DNA of 64,000 nucleotides. Origin: Nocardioides alkalitolerans DSM 16699 (GTDB taxonomy: Bacteria > Actinomycetota > Actinomycetes > Propionibacteriales > Nocardioidaceae). The notes below the pieces were generated by a model that searched no databases, was not told the DNA's origin, and saw only the letters and a program-made list of their open reading frames with translations. Of this stretch, positions 7,788 to 17,467 are shown in pieces (within the stretch, counting starts at the first letter, position 1; each line of letters opens with the position of its first letter). A program made the position numbers and the translations under genes. The stretch spans positions 744,001 through 808,000 of the forward strand of contig NZ_AUFN01000010.1 in NCBI RefSeq assembly GCF_000426525.1, written 5' to 3'.

Positions 7788-9752
7788 CTACGGCGTCGCG
7801 GGTGCCCCGGCCGCGGCTCCCGGCCACATGTCGTCGAGCGCGTAGCGCTCGCCCAGCGTGAAGTCGTACTGCACCATCGTGAGGTCGTCGAGCACCTGCC
7901 GCGCCTCCGCGTCGAGCTCGTCGCGGCGCAGCACCTCGCCCTCGGGGGTGACGAACCGCCCCTGCTCCATCGCACCGATCTCGGCGCGCACCGCGTCGAG
8001 CAGCGCGTAGTACGGCGGCACGGGCGCGTCCGCGACCTGGTAGGCCAGCGGCATGAAGTGCGCGGCGCTCGTGAGCGGCTGCGGGTCGGCCGTGTTGCCG
8101 GCGCTGCTCCAGGCGAACCACGGGGTCTCGTACATCGCGGTGCCGGGGTTCGCGCGCGTGACCGTGTCGTCGTAGATGCCGGGGAGGTGGTCGCCGTAGA
8201 AGAGCACGACGGTCTCCTCGCCGGTCGTCCTCGTCGTCTCCTCGAGCGACGCCAGGAACGCGGCGAGCGCCTCGTCGGTCTCCTCGAGCCCGCGGGCGTA
8301 CTGGCCGATCCGGCTGGCGAGGTCGGGGGCGTCCGCGCCCTCGACCGCGAGCGGGTCGGGGTAGTTGCCCTGGACGGGGATGTGGTTCTGCATGGTCACC
8401 AGGTTGACGAAGAGCGGGCCGTCCTCGCCCTGGATGCGCTGGAGCACCTCGGTGAACGCCGACCGGTCGGAGATGAAGCCGTTCGCGGCGACCGACTCCC
8501 GGTTCGCCATGTTGCCCTGGTAGAGGAACCCGTCGAAGCCGAGCACCCGGTAGACCTCGCCCCGCCGGTACATCCCCGTCGAGAAGGGGTGCACGGCGAG
8601 CGACTCGTGACCCTGGGACTCGAACCAGCCGACCGCCGAGGGGTAGTCCTCGTAGCTGGGCACGAGCATCTGGTACGGCGACGTCAGCTGCGGGCGGAAC
8701 AGCGCCAGCGACTGGCCCGTCATCGCCTCGAACTCCATGTTGGCGGTGCCCCCGCCGTACAGCTGGGCGAGCATCTCGCCGGCCGTCGTGCCCGCCATCG
8801 TCTCGCGGGTCAGCGGGATCGGGTCGCGCTCGAGCTCGAAGCCGTCCAGCGCCGTGGGGTCGGAGAACGACTCGCTCAGCACGAGCACGACGTTCACGTC
8901 GTCCAGGGAGCCCGTGCGCTGCGCGTTGACCGAGTCGGCGACGGCGCCGTAGCGCTCGGCGATCTCGGCCATGGCCTCCTCGCCGTACCCCTCGGGCTCG
9001 GGCATGGCGGCGATCGGCAGGTTGTAGAGGTAGCCGCCGAGCACGCCGTTCGCCCGATAGTTGGTGGCCTGGTTCCACGGTCGCCAGACACCGCCCACCT
9101 CGTAGAGGCCGCGCCACGGGTTGCGGTCGTCGTGGAACGACAGCGCCGGCAGGAGGAGGGCGACGCAGGTGACGAGCACGGCGCCGCGGAAGGCGAGGAC
9201 GATCCGCCGGCCCTGCCCGGGCAGGCCCTCCGTGCCGAGCGCGGGGGCCCAGCGGCGCACGACGCGGCCGAGAGCCAGCACCACGACCACGACCGCACCC
9301 GCGGCGACCAGGACGTCGACGACGGTGGAGGTCGTGACCTGGGTGCTCAGGAAGCCGGCCTCGCCGACGAAGTCGAGGTCGCTCGGGTAGACCGGCTCCT
9401 GGCGCAGCTCGACCTTCGTGCGGTTGACGGCCGACAGCACCAGGCTGAGCGCCCCGAACCCGGCGAGCACCACCCAGAGCCGGCCGACCAGCGCCCACAC
9501 GGCGACGACCAGGGTCCAGACGAGGAGGGCGTCGACCCAGAACGCGTAGCCGTCGATCAGCTGCGTGCGGACCCACTGCTTCCACAGCGGGTCCTCGTAG
9601 AGCATCGACGCCTCGAGCACGGCGGTGCACAGCAGCGCGCCGATGACCGACACGACGACCGCGCGGCCCGCGCGCCACTCCCACCAGGCGCTGCGGGGCG
9701 CACGCCGCAGCCATGACGGCAGGCGTGCGCCGCCCTTCCTCGTTCCCCCCAT
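7788..9752 (-). CDS. LTA synthase family membrane sulfatase-like protein
   Basis: This 654-aa protein has about five hydrophobic segments in its first 200 residues, then an extracellular alkaline-phosphatase-fold domain beginning near NVVLVLSESFSDP. Lipoteichoic-acid synthase hallmarks are the catalytic-threonine block TANMEFEAMTGQSLA, FFDRS-like SDRSAF, NLVTMQNHIPVQGNY and the metal-binding FYGDHLPG. LtaS-type enzymes transfer glycerol phosphate (or another phospho-alcohol) from a lipid to a growing surface polymer. The true acceptor in this high-GC genus is unclear. The start ATG at 9752 precedes an Arg-rich cytoplasmic N-terminus. No operon partner is evident. Confidence 0.85.
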   Translation of the reverse strand: MGGTRKGGARLPSWLRRAPRSAWWEWRAGRAVVVSVIGALLCTAVLEASMLYEDPLWKQWVRTQLIDGYAFWVDALLVWTLVVAVWALVGRLWVVLAGFGALSLVLSAVNRTKVELRQEPVYPSDLDFVGEAGFLSTQVTTSTVVDVLVAAGAVVVVVLALGRVVRRWAPALGTEGLPGQGRRIVLAFRGAVLVTCVALLLPALSFHDDRNPWRGLYEVGGVWRPWNQATNYRANGVLGGYLYNLPIAAMPEPEGYGEEAMAEIAERYGAVADSVNAQRTGSLDDVNVVLVLSESFSDPTALDGFELERDPIPLTRETMAGTTAGEMLAQLYGGGTANMEFEAMTGQSLALFRPQLTSPYQMLVPSYEDYPSAVGWFESQGHESLAVHPFSTGMYRRGEVYRVLGFDGFLYQGNMANRESVAANGFISDRSAFTEVLQRIQGEDGPLFVNLVTMQNHIPVQGNYPDPLAVEGADAPDLASRIGQYARGLEETDEALAAFLASLEETTRTTGEETVVLFYGDHLPGIYDDTVTRANPGTAMYETPWFAWSSAGNTADPQPLTSAAHFMPLAYQVADAPVPPYYALLDAVRAEIGAMEQGRFVTPEGEVLRRDELDAEARQVLDDLTMVQYDFTLGERYALDDMWPGAAAGAPATP

Positions 9753-9802
9753 CCCGTGAATGCTAGTCGTCGGCGGGGTGTCGCGCCCATGAACGGGGGG
9801 TG

Positions 9803-11659
9803 TCACGCCCCACGCAGGTGGCGCTCCAGGAACGCGAGCGCGGCCGGGTAGGCGTCGAGCCGGTTGGTACGGCGCGCGAGCCCGTGGCCCTCGTCGCCGT
9901 ACACCCGCAGCTCGCACGGCACGCCCGCACCGTCGAGCGCCGCCTTGATCTGCTCGGCCTCCGACAGCGGCACCCGGGGGTCGTTCGCCCCGTGGATGAC
10001 GAACAGCGGCGCCTGGATCGCCGCGAGGTGCGTGAGGGGGGAGGCGGCCTCGAGGAAGTCGCGGTGGTGGGCCAGCGTGCCGTACTCGCGCTCGCGGTAG
10101 GCCCGGCGGTAGTCGCTGGTGTTCTCGAGGAACGTCACCAGCGAGCTCATGCCCACGATGTCGACGCCCGCCGCCCAGAGGCCGGGCTGCATCGAGACGC
10201 CCGCCAGCACCATGTAGCCGCCGTACGACCCTCCCCACAGCGCGGCCCGCTCGGGGTCGAGGCCGAGGTCCGGCAGCCAGTCGCGCAGCGCCGCGAGATC
10301 GGCCACCGAGTCGAGGCGCAGCTCGACGTCGTCGAGGGAGACCCACCGCTTGCCGTAGCCGTCGGAGCCCCGCACGTTCGGCACGAGCACGGTCAGTCCC
10401 GCGGCCGCCAGCGCCTGGACGACGGGGTTGAAGATCCGGAGCGCGGCGGCCTCCGGACCGCCGTGCACGTGGAGCACCGCGGCGCCGGCGAGCTCGGGGG
10501 CTCCGTTCTCGCCGGCTGCGTAGACGAAGCAGGGCACCTGCTCGCCGTCGGGCGTCGGCACCCGGTGGACGGTGGGCACCGTGAGGGCGGCGCGCAGCCC
10601 GGGCTCGAGCCCGTCGGCCACGGAGACGAGGAGCGTGGCCGCGCCGGTCGCGGGGTCGACGAGGTGCAGGGCCGCGGGCTCGTCGGGCGCCGTCGTCGCG
10701 GTGACGAACCCGCTGCCGTCGTCGGCCCAGGTCACGGTCGACACACCCGGCGCGGCCCCCGGCCGGCCCAGGTCGACCGCGCACCGCCGGGTGCCGTCGG
10801 GCTCGTGCACCGACAGCTCGGTGGCCCCGTCGACGACGCGGCCGACCACCAGCGCGGACCCGTCCGGCGCCGCCCACACCCAGAGGTCGTGCGCGTCGTC
10901 GGCGACGAGCTCGCGCCACTCCCCCGTGGCGACGTCGAGGCGCAGGACGGCGCGGAACTCGCGGTCGTGGTTGCTGGACAGCACGAGCGCCGCGCCGTCG
11001 GGGGTCCAGGACACCCGGTCGTGCGCGGCCCGCTCGTCGGCATCGGTGACCGGCCGGACCTCGCCGTCGACCACCACGTCGACGACCGTCGAGGCGGGCT
11101 GGAGGCTGAGGCGCACGACGGCCAGCCGCTCGCCGTCCCGCGAGGCGGCGACCTCGCCCACGTAGCCGCCCCCGTCGTACAGCACCGTCTCGTCACCGGT
11201 CGCCCAGCTGCGGGCGACGACGTCCATGTCGACCTTGTTGCGGCGGTTGGTGGCGTAGACGAGCGCGGTCGGCGTGACGTCGTGGAGGGCGTGCCGGTGG
11301 GCCGGGTCGGCCACCAGCGGCACGAGGTCCTCCAGGCCGGCGGGGCGGGCGCGTCCGGGCCCGGGCCCCTCGTCGAAGCGGTCGAGGTCGAGGAGCGAGA
11401 GCTGCCAGAGCTCGTCGCCGCCCTGGTCGTGCTCGACCACCACCGCGCGCCGGCCGGGGACGTAGCGCCCCTGGCAGCGGCCGGGCAGGGCCGTCAGCTG
11501 CGTACGGCGGCCGTCCGGCGCCAGCTCGACGAGCTGCAGGCTCCCGTGCTCGTCGTGACCGGCGAGCACCCGCCCTGCCGCGTCGACGTCGAAGGCCGTC
11601 CAGGTGCGCAGCGACAGCAGCTCGGAGAACAGGTCGGGTCGGTGGGACGAGTCGCTCAT
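9803..11659 (-). CDS. S9 family prolyl oligopeptidase-type serine peptidase
   Basis: The 618-aa protein has an N-terminal beta-propeller-like region rich in W-D-G repeats (DDGSGFVTATT, TPDGAALVLSSNHD) and a C-terminal alpha/beta-hydrolase peptidase domain. The triad is visible: Ser in LWGGSYGGYMVLAG, Asp in HGANDPRVPLSE, His in YGDEGHGLARR. No signal peptide is present, so it acts in the cytoplasm on short peptides. Acylaminoacyl peptidase is a close alternative name. It stands between the LTA-type gene and leuD with its own start at 11659. Confidence 0.9.
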   Translation of the reverse strand: MSDSSHRPDLFSELLSLRTWTAFDVDAAGRVLAGHDEHGSLQLVELAPDGRRTQLTALPGRCQGRYVPGRRAVVVEHDQGGDELWQLSLLDLDRFDEGPGPGRARPAGLEDLVPLVADPAHRHALHDVTPTALVYATNRRNKVDMDVVARSWATGDETVLYDGGGYVGEVAASRDGERLAVVRLSLQPASTVVDVVVDGEVRPVTDADERAAHDRVSWTPDGAALVLSSNHDREFRAVLRLDVATGEWRELVADDAHDLWVWAAPDGSALVVGRVVDGATELSVHEPDGTRRCAVDLGRPGAAPGVSTVTWADDGSGFVTATTAPDEPAALHLVDPATGAATLLVSVADGLEPGLRAALTVPTVHRVPTPDGEQVPCFVYAAGENGAPELAGAAVLHVHGGPEAAALRIFNPVVQALAAAGLTVLVPNVRGSDGYGKRWVSLDDVELRLDSVADLAALRDWLPDLGLDPERAALWGGSYGGYMVLAGVSMQPGLWAAGVDIVGMSSLVTFLENTSDYRRAYREREYGTLAHHRDFLEAASPLTHLAAIQAPLFVIHGANDPRVPLSEAEQIKAALDGAGVPCELRVYGDEGHGLARRTNRLDAYPAALAFLERHLRGA

Positions 11660-11713
11660 CCCACCGACCCTAGCCAGCCACGGCCAGCGGCCCCGGCGGC
11701 CCCGGACGTGCCG

Positions 11714-12319
11714 TCAGGCGCGCTGCGTGACCGGCTTCCAGCTCGGGCGCGTGGCCTCGTACGTCGTGATGTCGTCGGCGTGGCCGAGCGTGATCCCGAC
11801 GTCGTCGAGACCCTCGAGCAGGCGCCAGCGGGTGTAGTCGTCGATGTCGAACGAGTCCTCGATCGCGTTCTCCCCGGAGCCGGCACGCACGGTGCGCGAC
11901 TCGAGGTCGACGGTGATCGTGGCCCCCGGCTCCTCGTCGAGCAGGTCGAGCAGCCGCTGGGCGACCTTCTCGTCGACCTGCGCCGCCAGCAGGCCGGCCT
12001 TCCCGGAGTTGCCGCGGAAGATGTCGGCGAAGCGCGACGAGATCACGGCCTTGAACCCGTAGTTCTGCAGCGCCCAGACGGCGTGCTCGCGCGACGAGCC
12101 GGTGCCGAAGTCGGGGCCGGCGACCAGCACCGAGCCCCCGTCGTACACCGGGTTGTTCAGCACGAACGCCGGGTCGTTGCGCCAGGCGGCGAAGAGCCCG
12201 TCCTCGAACCCGCTGCGCGTCACGCGCTTGAGGTAGACGGCGGGGATGATCTGGTCGGTGTCGACGTTGCTGCGGCGCAGCGGGACGCCGATGCCGGTGT
12301 GGCTCGTGAACTTGTCCAT
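11714..12319 (-). CDS. leuD: 3-isopropylmalate dehydratase small subunit
   Basis: The 201-aa subunit of isopropylmalate isomerase starts [27 protein letters not shown] and has the substrate loop [29 protein letters not shown] and the C-terminal [19 protein letters not shown]. It pairs with LeuC to convert 2-isopropylmalate to 3-isopropylmalate in leucine synthesis. leuC lies 50 bases upstream in the same direction, so the genes form a leuCD operon. Confidence 0.96.
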   Translation of the reverse strand: MDKFTSHTGIGVPLRRSNVDTDQIIPAVYLKRVTRSGFEDGLFAAWRNDPAFVLNNPVYDGGSVLVAGPDFGTGSSREHAVWALQNYGFKAVISSRFADIFRGNSGKAGLLAAQVDEKVAQRLLDLLDEEPGATITVDLESRTVRAGSGENAIEDSFDIDDYTRWRLLEGLDDVGITLGHADDITTYEATRPSWKPVTQRA

Positions 12320-12369
12320 GCTCGTGGTCCTTCTCGTCCGCCCGGCTCGGCCGGGCCAGCGGGGGTGGG

Positions 12370-13782
12370 TCAGGCGAGGTCGGCGGGCGACGACAGCGTG
12401 CCGCGGATCGCGGTCGCCGCGGCGACGGGCACCGACACCAGGTGGGTGCGACCGCCCTTGCCCTGGCGACCCTCGAAGTTGCGGTTGGAGGTCGAGGCGC
12501 TGCGCTCGCCGGGGGTGAGCTGGTCGGGGTTCATGCCGAGGCACATCGAGCACCCGGCCCCGCGCCACTCGGCGCCGGCCTCCTTGAACACGACGTCGAG
12601 GCCCTCCTGCTCGGCCTGCAGGCGCACGCGCACCGAGCCCGGGACGACGAGCAGCCGCGTGTCGTCGGCGACCTTGCGGCCCTTGACGATGTCGGCGGCG
12701 ACGCGCAGGTCCTCGATGCGGCCGTTCGTGCACGACCCGACGAAGACCGTGTCGACCTTGACCTCGCGCATCGGCGTGCCGGCCTCCAGACCCATGTAGG
12801 TCAGCGCCTTCTCGGCGGCGACCTTGTCGGCCGGCTCCTCGAAGTCGTCGGGGCTCGGCACGAGGCCGCCCAGCTGCACGCCCTGGCCCGGGTTGGTGCC
12901 CCAGGTGACGAACGGGGTCATCTCGGAGGCGTCGAGCACGATCTCCTCGTCGAAGACCGCGTCGTCGTCGGTGACCAGGGTCTTCCAGTGCGCGACCGCG
13001 GCGTCCCAGTCGTCGCCCTTCGGCGCCTCGGGACGGCCCTCGAGGTAGTCGAAGGTGGTCTGGTCGGGGGCGATGAGGCCGGCCTTCGCGCCCCACTCGA
13101 TGCTCATGTTGCACACGGTCATGCGACCCTCCATGGAGAGCTCGCGGATCGCCTGCCCGCGGTACTCCACGATGTAGCCCTGGCCGCCGCCGGTGCCGGT
13201 GTGCGTGATGAGGGTGAGCACCATGTCCTTCGCGGTGACGCCCTCGGGCAGCGAGCCGTTGATGGTGACGGCCATCGTCTTGGGCTTCGCCTGCATCAGC
13301 GTCTGGGTGGCGAGCACGTGCTCGACCTCGGACGTGCCGATGCCGAACGCGATGGAGCCGAACGCGCCGTGGGTCGAGGTGTGCGAGTCGCCGCACACGA
13401 TCGTCATGCCCGGCTGCGTCAGGCCCAGCTGCGGGCCGATGATGTGCACGATGCCCTGCTCGATGTCGCCGAGCGGGTGCAGGCGCACGCCGAACTCCTC
13501 GGCGTTGGTGCGCAGCGTCTCGACCTGGGTGCGGGAGACGGGGTCGGCGATCGGCTTGTCCCAGTCGATGGTCGGGACGTTGTGGTCCTCGGTCGCGAGC
13601 GTCAGGTCGGGACGGCGGACGGGACGGCCCGCGAGGCGGAGCCCGTCGAACGCCTGCGGCGAGGTGACCTCGTGGATGAGGTGGAGGTCGATGTAGAGCA
13701 GGTCGGGCTCGCCGGCCGCGCTACGGACGACGTGCTCGTCCCACACCTTCTCGGACAGGGTGCGTCCGGTTGACTGGCTCAT
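12370..13782 (-). CDS. leuC: 3-isopropylmalate dehydratase large subunit
   Basis: The 470-aa aconitase-family subunit starts at the ATG at 13782 ([19 protein letters not shown]). It carries the iron-sulfur cluster cysteines in [13 protein letters not shown] and [14 protein letters not shown], plus [13 protein letters not shown] and [14 protein letters not shown]. The first gene of leuCD, it is divergent from an IclR-family regulator across 91 bases, the arrangement of the NdgR/LtbR regulators of leucine genes in Streptomyces and Corynebacterium. The control region therefore probably responds to leucine or amino-acid state. Confidence 0.96.
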   Translation of the reverse strand: MSQSTGRTLSEKVWDEHVVRSAAGEPDLLYIDLHLIHEVTSPQAFDGLRLAGRPVRRPDLTLATEDHNVPTIDWDKPIADPVSRTQVETLRTNAEEFGVRLHPLGDIEQGIVHIIGPQLGLTQPGMTIVCGDSHTSTHGAFGSIAFGIGTSEVEHVLATQTLMQAKPKTMAVTINGSLPEGVTAKDMVLTLITHTGTGGGQGYIVEYRGQAIRELSMEGRMTVCNMSIEWGAKAGLIAPDQTTFDYLEGRPEAPKGDDWDAAVAHWKTLVTDDDAVFDEEIVLDASEMTPFVTWGTNPGQGVQLGGLVPSPDDFEEPADKVAAEKALTYMGLEAGTPMREVKVDTVFVGSCTNGRIEDLRVAADIVKGRKVADDTRLLVVPGSVRVRLQAEQEGLDVVFKEAGAEWRGAGCSMCLGMNPDQLTPGERSASTSNRNFEGRQGKGGRTHLVSVPVAAATAIRGTLSSPADLA

Positions 13783-13842
13783 GGTTCTCCTCCGTACAAC
13801 GCCACGGGTCGTTCTGACAACGAGCAGCAGCGTAACCCTTGC

Positions 13843-13853
13843 GTCCCATGGAC
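13843..13853. promoter_or_regulatory. Possible operator in the leuC / iclR divergent promoter
   Basis: The short palindrome GTCCcatGGAC lies about 20 bases upstream of the regulator ATG and 60 bases upstream of leuC. IclR-type regulators such as NdgR/LtbR bind between themselves and leuCD. Assigning this exact palindrome is inference. Confidence 0.3.
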
Positions 13854-13873
13854 TGAGACTGCAGTATTGCCAT

Positions 13874-14596
13874 ATGGACAAGGGAAGTGGCGTCGGCGTA
13901 CTCGACAAGGCCGCGCTGGTGCTCACCGCGCTCGAGGCAGGACCCGCGACGCTCGCCGGGCTGGTGGCCGGCACGGGCCTCGCCCGACCGACCGCCCACC
14001 GGCTGGCCGTCGCACTGGAGCACCACCGCCTCGTCGCCCGCGACATGCAGGGCCGCTTCGTGCTCGGCCCGCGGCTCTCCGAGCTGTCCGCCGCCGCCGG
14101 CGAGGACCGCCTCCTGGCGGCCGCCGGCCCCGTCCTGGCCCGCCTGCGCGACATCACGGGCGAGTCCGCCCAGCTCTGGCGCCGCCAGGGCGACCACCGC
14201 GTCTGCGTCGCCGCCGCCGAGCGGCCCAGCGGCCTGCGCGACACCATCCCGGTCGGCACCCAGCTGACGATGCGCGCCGGGTCCGCCGCCCAGGTGCTGC
14301 TCGCGTGGGAGGACCCGGAGCGCATGCAGCGGGGCCTGCAGACGGCCGCGTTCTCCGCCACCGTGCTCTCGGGCATCCGCCGTCGTGGCTGGGCCCAGTC
14401 GGTGGGCGAGCGCGAGCAGGGCGTCGCCTCGGTCTCCGCGCCCGTCCGCTCCCCCAGCGGCAAGGTGATCGCCGTCGTGTCGGTCTCCGGCCCGCTCGAG
14501 CGGCTCTCGCGCCAGCCCGGCCGCATGCACGCCCCTGCGGTGCTCGCGGCCGCCGAGCGGCTCTCCGAGTCGCTGCGTCGCGCCGCCGCCGAGTAG
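13874..14596 (+). CDS. IclR-family regulator, probable leucine-gene regulator (NdgR/LtbR-like)
   Basis: The 240-aa protein has an N-terminal winged helix-turn-helix ([44 protein letters not shown]) and a C-terminal IclR effector domain ([61 protein letters not shown]). Divergence from leuCD is the conserved context of NdgR in Streptomyces and LtbR in Corynebacterium, which repress leucine genes. The ATG at 13874 begins [13 protein letters not shown], the normal N-terminus. Confidence 0.88.
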   Translation: MDKGSGVGVLDKAALVLTALEAGPATLAGLVAGTGLARPTAHRLAVALEHHRLVARDMQGRFVLGPRLSELSAAAGEDRLLAAAGPVLARLRDITGESAQLWRRQGDHRVCVAAAERPSGLRDTIPVGTQLTMRAGSAAQVLLAWEDPERMQRGLQTAAFSATVLSGIRRRGWAQSVGEREQGVASVSAPVRSPSGKVIAVVSVSGPLERLSRQPGRMHAPAVLAAAERLSESLRRAAAE

Positions 14597-14612
14597 GGCC
14601 CGGCCTCTCCGC

Positions 14613-15155
14613 TCAGGCCACCCGGCCGAGCGCGACCGCGGCGAGCATCAGCGCGGCGAGCGTCTCGCCGTCGGCGACCTCGCCGCGGGCCAGCATCCCC
14701 AGCAGCTCGGGCCAGGGCACCCGCCGCACCTCGGAGATGCCCTCCACCGCCTGCTCGACCGCGCCGGGGTCGGGCGCGAGGTCCTGCGCGAGGAACACGC
14801 GTCCGTGCGCCCGGGCGATGCCGTTGAGCGACGTGACCGGCCCGAGGTCGGTCCACCGTCCCGCACGGAGCCCCGCCTCCTCCCCCAGCTCGCGGCGGGC
14901 CGCGTCGAGGAGGTCGTCGCCGTCGGAGCCGCCGGCCGGCACCTCCCAGCCCTCCCCCGTCGTGTAGCGGTCGCAGCGCACGAGCACCACCTCGTCGTCG
15001 GAGGTCAGCGCCACGACGAACACGGCCGGGTGCCGCACCTCCACCACGCCGTACAGCCCCGGCGACCCGTCGGGCCGCACCACCTCGTCGTCGTGCACGA
15101 CGATCCACGCGTTCTCGTGCACGACCCGTCCGTCGACGCGGCGCCAGGCCCCCAT
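14613..15155 (-). CDS. NUDIX hydrolase
   Basis: This 180-aa pyrophosphohydrolase resembles ADP-ribose pyrophosphatases: [14 protein letters not shown]...[16 protein letters not shown], then the Nudix box around residues 75-96 ([22 protein letters not shown]). The first Glu of the canonical box is Asp; the REL and GEE core is intact. Upstream of the box lies [14 protein letters not shown], typical of this subgroup. It ends 16 bases from the convergent IclR gene, and ogt ends 13 bases upstream, so it may be cotranscribed with the repair genes. Confidence 0.88.
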   Translation of the reverse strand: MGAWRRVDGRVVHENAWIVVHDDEVVRPDGSPGLYGVVEVRHPAVFVVALTSDDEVVLVRCDRYTTGEGWEVPAGGSDGDDLLDAARRELGEEAGLRAGRWTDLGPVTSLNGIARAHGRVFLAQDLAPDPGAVEQAVEGISEVRRVPWPELLGMLARGEVADGETLAALMLAAVALGRVA

Positions 15156-15168
15156 CAGAGCGCGCCCA

Positions 15169-15657
15169 TCAGAACAGCGCGTCCTGGCGCTCGAGGTCGA
15201 GCAGCGTCTGCTTGCGGTCGACCCCGCCGGCGTAGCCCGTCAGCGAGCCGTCCGCCCCGATCACGCGGTGGCACGGGATGACGACGGGCACGGGGTTGCG
15301 GCCGTTGGCCAGGCCCACGGCCCGCGAGGCCGCGTTCGTCATGCCCAGGCGGCGGGCGATCTCGCCGTACGACGCGGTCTCGCCGTACCCGATGGCCACC
15401 AGCTCCTTCCACACCCGCTGCTGGAAGGGGGTGCCGACCGGCGCGAGCGGGAGCGTGAAGGCCTGCAGCTCGCCGGCGAAGTACGACGTCAGCTGGCGGG
15501 CCGCCTCGACGAGCACGGGGTGGTCGTCGTCGCGCTCGCCGAGCTCGCGCCCGTCGTCACCGGGCGGGCGGAACGGCGAGAACTCGATCGCGCTGATCGA
15601 CCCCTCGTGCTCGACGAGCCGCAGCTCGCGGATGGGTGAGTCGATGACGGTCCACAT
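15169..15657 (-). CDS. ogt: Methylated-DNA--protein-cysteine methyltransferase
   Basis: The 162-aa suicide enzyme removes O6-methylguanine lesions. The acceptor cysteine is C129 in VVIPCHRVIGADG, followed by LTGYAGGVDRKQTLL; the DNA-binding helix is SYGEIARRLGMTNAASRAVGLANGRNP. Its ATG overlaps the stop of the upstream Ada/AlkA gene (ATGA), giving a two-gene alkylation-repair operon in which Ogt supplies the methyltransferase activity that the fusion protein lacks. Confidence 0.94.
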   Translation of the reverse strand: MWTVIDSPIRELRLVEHEGSISAIEFSPFRPPGDDGRELGERDDDHPVLVEAARQLTSYFAGELQAFTLPLAPVGTPFQQRVWKELVAIGYGETASYGEIARRLGMTNAASRAVGLANGRNPVPVVIPCHRVIGADGSLTGYAGGVDRKQTLLDLERQDALF

Positions 15658-17240
15658 CACGGTCCTTCCGGGTCGAGCGACGCCGCCGGGAGCACCGGGG
15701 CGTCGACGACGGGCATGAGGGTGTTCCAGAGGTAGAGCAGCGCGTAGGAACGCCACGGGCGCCAGCCGGGCTCGGCCGACGCCAGCAGGGCGGGCACGGC
15801 GGTGGCGTCGTGACCGAGGCCGACGAGCGCGTTGCGCACGCCGATGTCGGTGGGCAGGAAGACGTCGGGGTGGCCCAGCGCCCGCAGCGCGACGTAGTCG
15901 GCCGTCCAGGGGCCGATGCCGGGCAGGGCGACGAGCGCGCGTCGTACGTCGTCGCGGTCGGGGCCGCGGTCGAGCCGGATCGTCCCGTCGGCCAGGGCGC
16001 CGGCCAGCCCGGCGAGCGCCCGCCCGCGGGCCCGGGGCATCGGGAGGTCGACGTCGGCGACCTCCGCGAGCGTGGCGGGCCGGGGGAAGAGGTGGGTGAG
16101 CCCGGGCACGACGTCGCGCAGCGCCGGGGGCAGCGGCACGCCGTACGACGCGACCATCCGCCCCGTGACGGTGCGGGCGCCCGTGACGCTGACCTGCTGG
16201 CCGACGACCGCGCGGAGCGCGAGCTCGGGACCGTCGACGGCGCCCGGCACGCGCAGGCCCGGGGTCGCGGCGGCGAGCGGCGCGACGACCGGGTCGCCGG
16301 CGAAGTGCTCGGCGAGGGCGAGGGGGTCCGCGTCGCCGTCGAGGAGGCGCCGCACCCGCTCGAGGGCGGCCGTCGTGTCGCGGAGGTCGAGGAGGTGGAA
16401 CGTCACCGGCACCTGGGCGACGTCCGTCGCGCCCGTCTCCGCCAGGTCGACGACCACGATCCCGGGACCGTGCGGCAGGTCGAGGGTGCGGGCGTACGTC
16501 GTGCCGTCGACGACCTCCATGCCGGGCACCACGTGGTAGGCGAGGAAGGCCAGCATCGCGGCGGCGGCGAAGGGCGTCCGCACGGCCAGGCGCAGGGTGA
16601 GCGTGCCCGCCGTGCCCGCTGCCCCCGGGGCGTCACCGGCGACCAGGCCCGCGCGACCCCGCAGCTCGCCGGGCGACGCGGCGTACACCTCGCGCACCGT
16701 CGCGTTGAACTGGCGCACGCTCGAGAAGCCGGCGGCGAAGGCGACGTCCGTGATCGGCAGGGTCGTGCTCTCGAGCAGGGTGCGCGCCGTCTGGGCCCGC
16801 CGGGCGCGGGCGAGGGCCAGCGGCCCGGCGCCGAGCTCGGCGGTCAGCAGCCGGGTGAGGTGGCGCGGGGTGTAGCCGACCCGCTCCGCCAGCCCCGGGA
16901 CGCCCTCGCGGTCGACGACGCCGTCACCGATCAGCCGCATCGCACGGCCCGCGAGCTCGCCGGCCACGTCCCACTCCGGGCTGCCGGGGGTCGCGTCCGG
17001 CAGGCACCGCTTGCAGGCCCGGAAGCCCGCGCCCTGGGCGGCGGCCGCGCTCGGGTGGAAGGTGACGTTCCCGTACGCCGGGGTGCGCGCCGGGCACGAC
17101 GGGCGGCAGTAGATGCCGGTCGTGCGGACGGCGGTCCAGAACATGCCGTCGAAGCGCCGGTCCCGGCTGCGCACGGCGCGGTAGCAGAGCTCCGCGTCGA
17201 GCACGGGAGCCCCGGGGGCCGTCGGGGCGGAGGAGGACAT
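15657..17240 (-). CDS. Ada-type sensor fused to AlkA DNA-3-methyladenine glycosylase
   Basis: The 527-aa protein has three parts. Residues 14-85 form an Ada N-terminal methylphosphotriester sensor with zinc cysteines C45, C49, C76 and C79 (YCRPSCPART, CKRCLPD). Residues 95-195 are an AraC-type helix-turn-helix (GYTPRHLTRLLTAELG, DVAFAAGFSSVRQFNATVREVY). The rest is an AlkA glycosylase with helix-hairpin-helix LPGIGPWTADYVALRAL and catalytic Asp in LPTDIGVRNAL. It should sense alkylation, activate transcription and excise alkylated bases. Ogt follows with a 4-base overlap. This AdaA-AlkA fusion is common in actinobacteria. Confidence 0.92.
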   Translation of the reverse strand: MSSSAPTAPGAPVLDAELCYRAVRSRDRRFDGMFWTAVRTTGIYCRPSCPARTPAYGNVTFHPSAAAAQGAGFRACKRCLPDATPGSPEWDVAGELAGRAMRLIGDGVVDREGVPGLAERVGYTPRHLTRLLTAELGAGPLALARARRAQTARTLLESTTLPITDVAFAAGFSSVRQFNATVREVYAASPGELRGRAGLVAGDAPGAAGTAGTLTLRLAVRTPFAAAAMLAFLAYHVVPGMEVVDGTTYARTLDLPHGPGIVVVDLAETGATDVAQVPVTFHLLDLRDTTAALERVRRLLDGDADPLALAEHFAGDPVVAPLAAATPGLRVPGAVDGPELALRAVVGQQVSVTGARTVTGRMVASYGVPLPPALRDVVPGLTHLFPRPATLAEVADVDLPMPRARGRALAGLAGALADGTIRLDRGPDRDDVRRALVALPGIGPWTADYVALRALGHPDVFLPTDIGVRNALVGLGHDATAVPALLASAEPGWRPWRSYALLYLWNTLMPVVDAPVLPAASLDPEGP

Positions 17241-17467
17241 GCGTCCATCCTGCCGGACCCCACCCACCGGCGACGGCGGGAATCGGACACGTGAGCGCGG
17301 CGTTCGTCCAGGCTTCGTCGAGCGGTCGCCGCGTCCCTGCCGCTGGGCGGCGCACCCAGGCGGTACGGTCAGCAGCGCCCGCGCACGCCGGGGGTCCGGC
17401 CCGGACGGGGAGACGTCGAGCAGCGGAGCACGACGCACCGTGGGGGAGCAACGAGCGAGGTCGAGCA

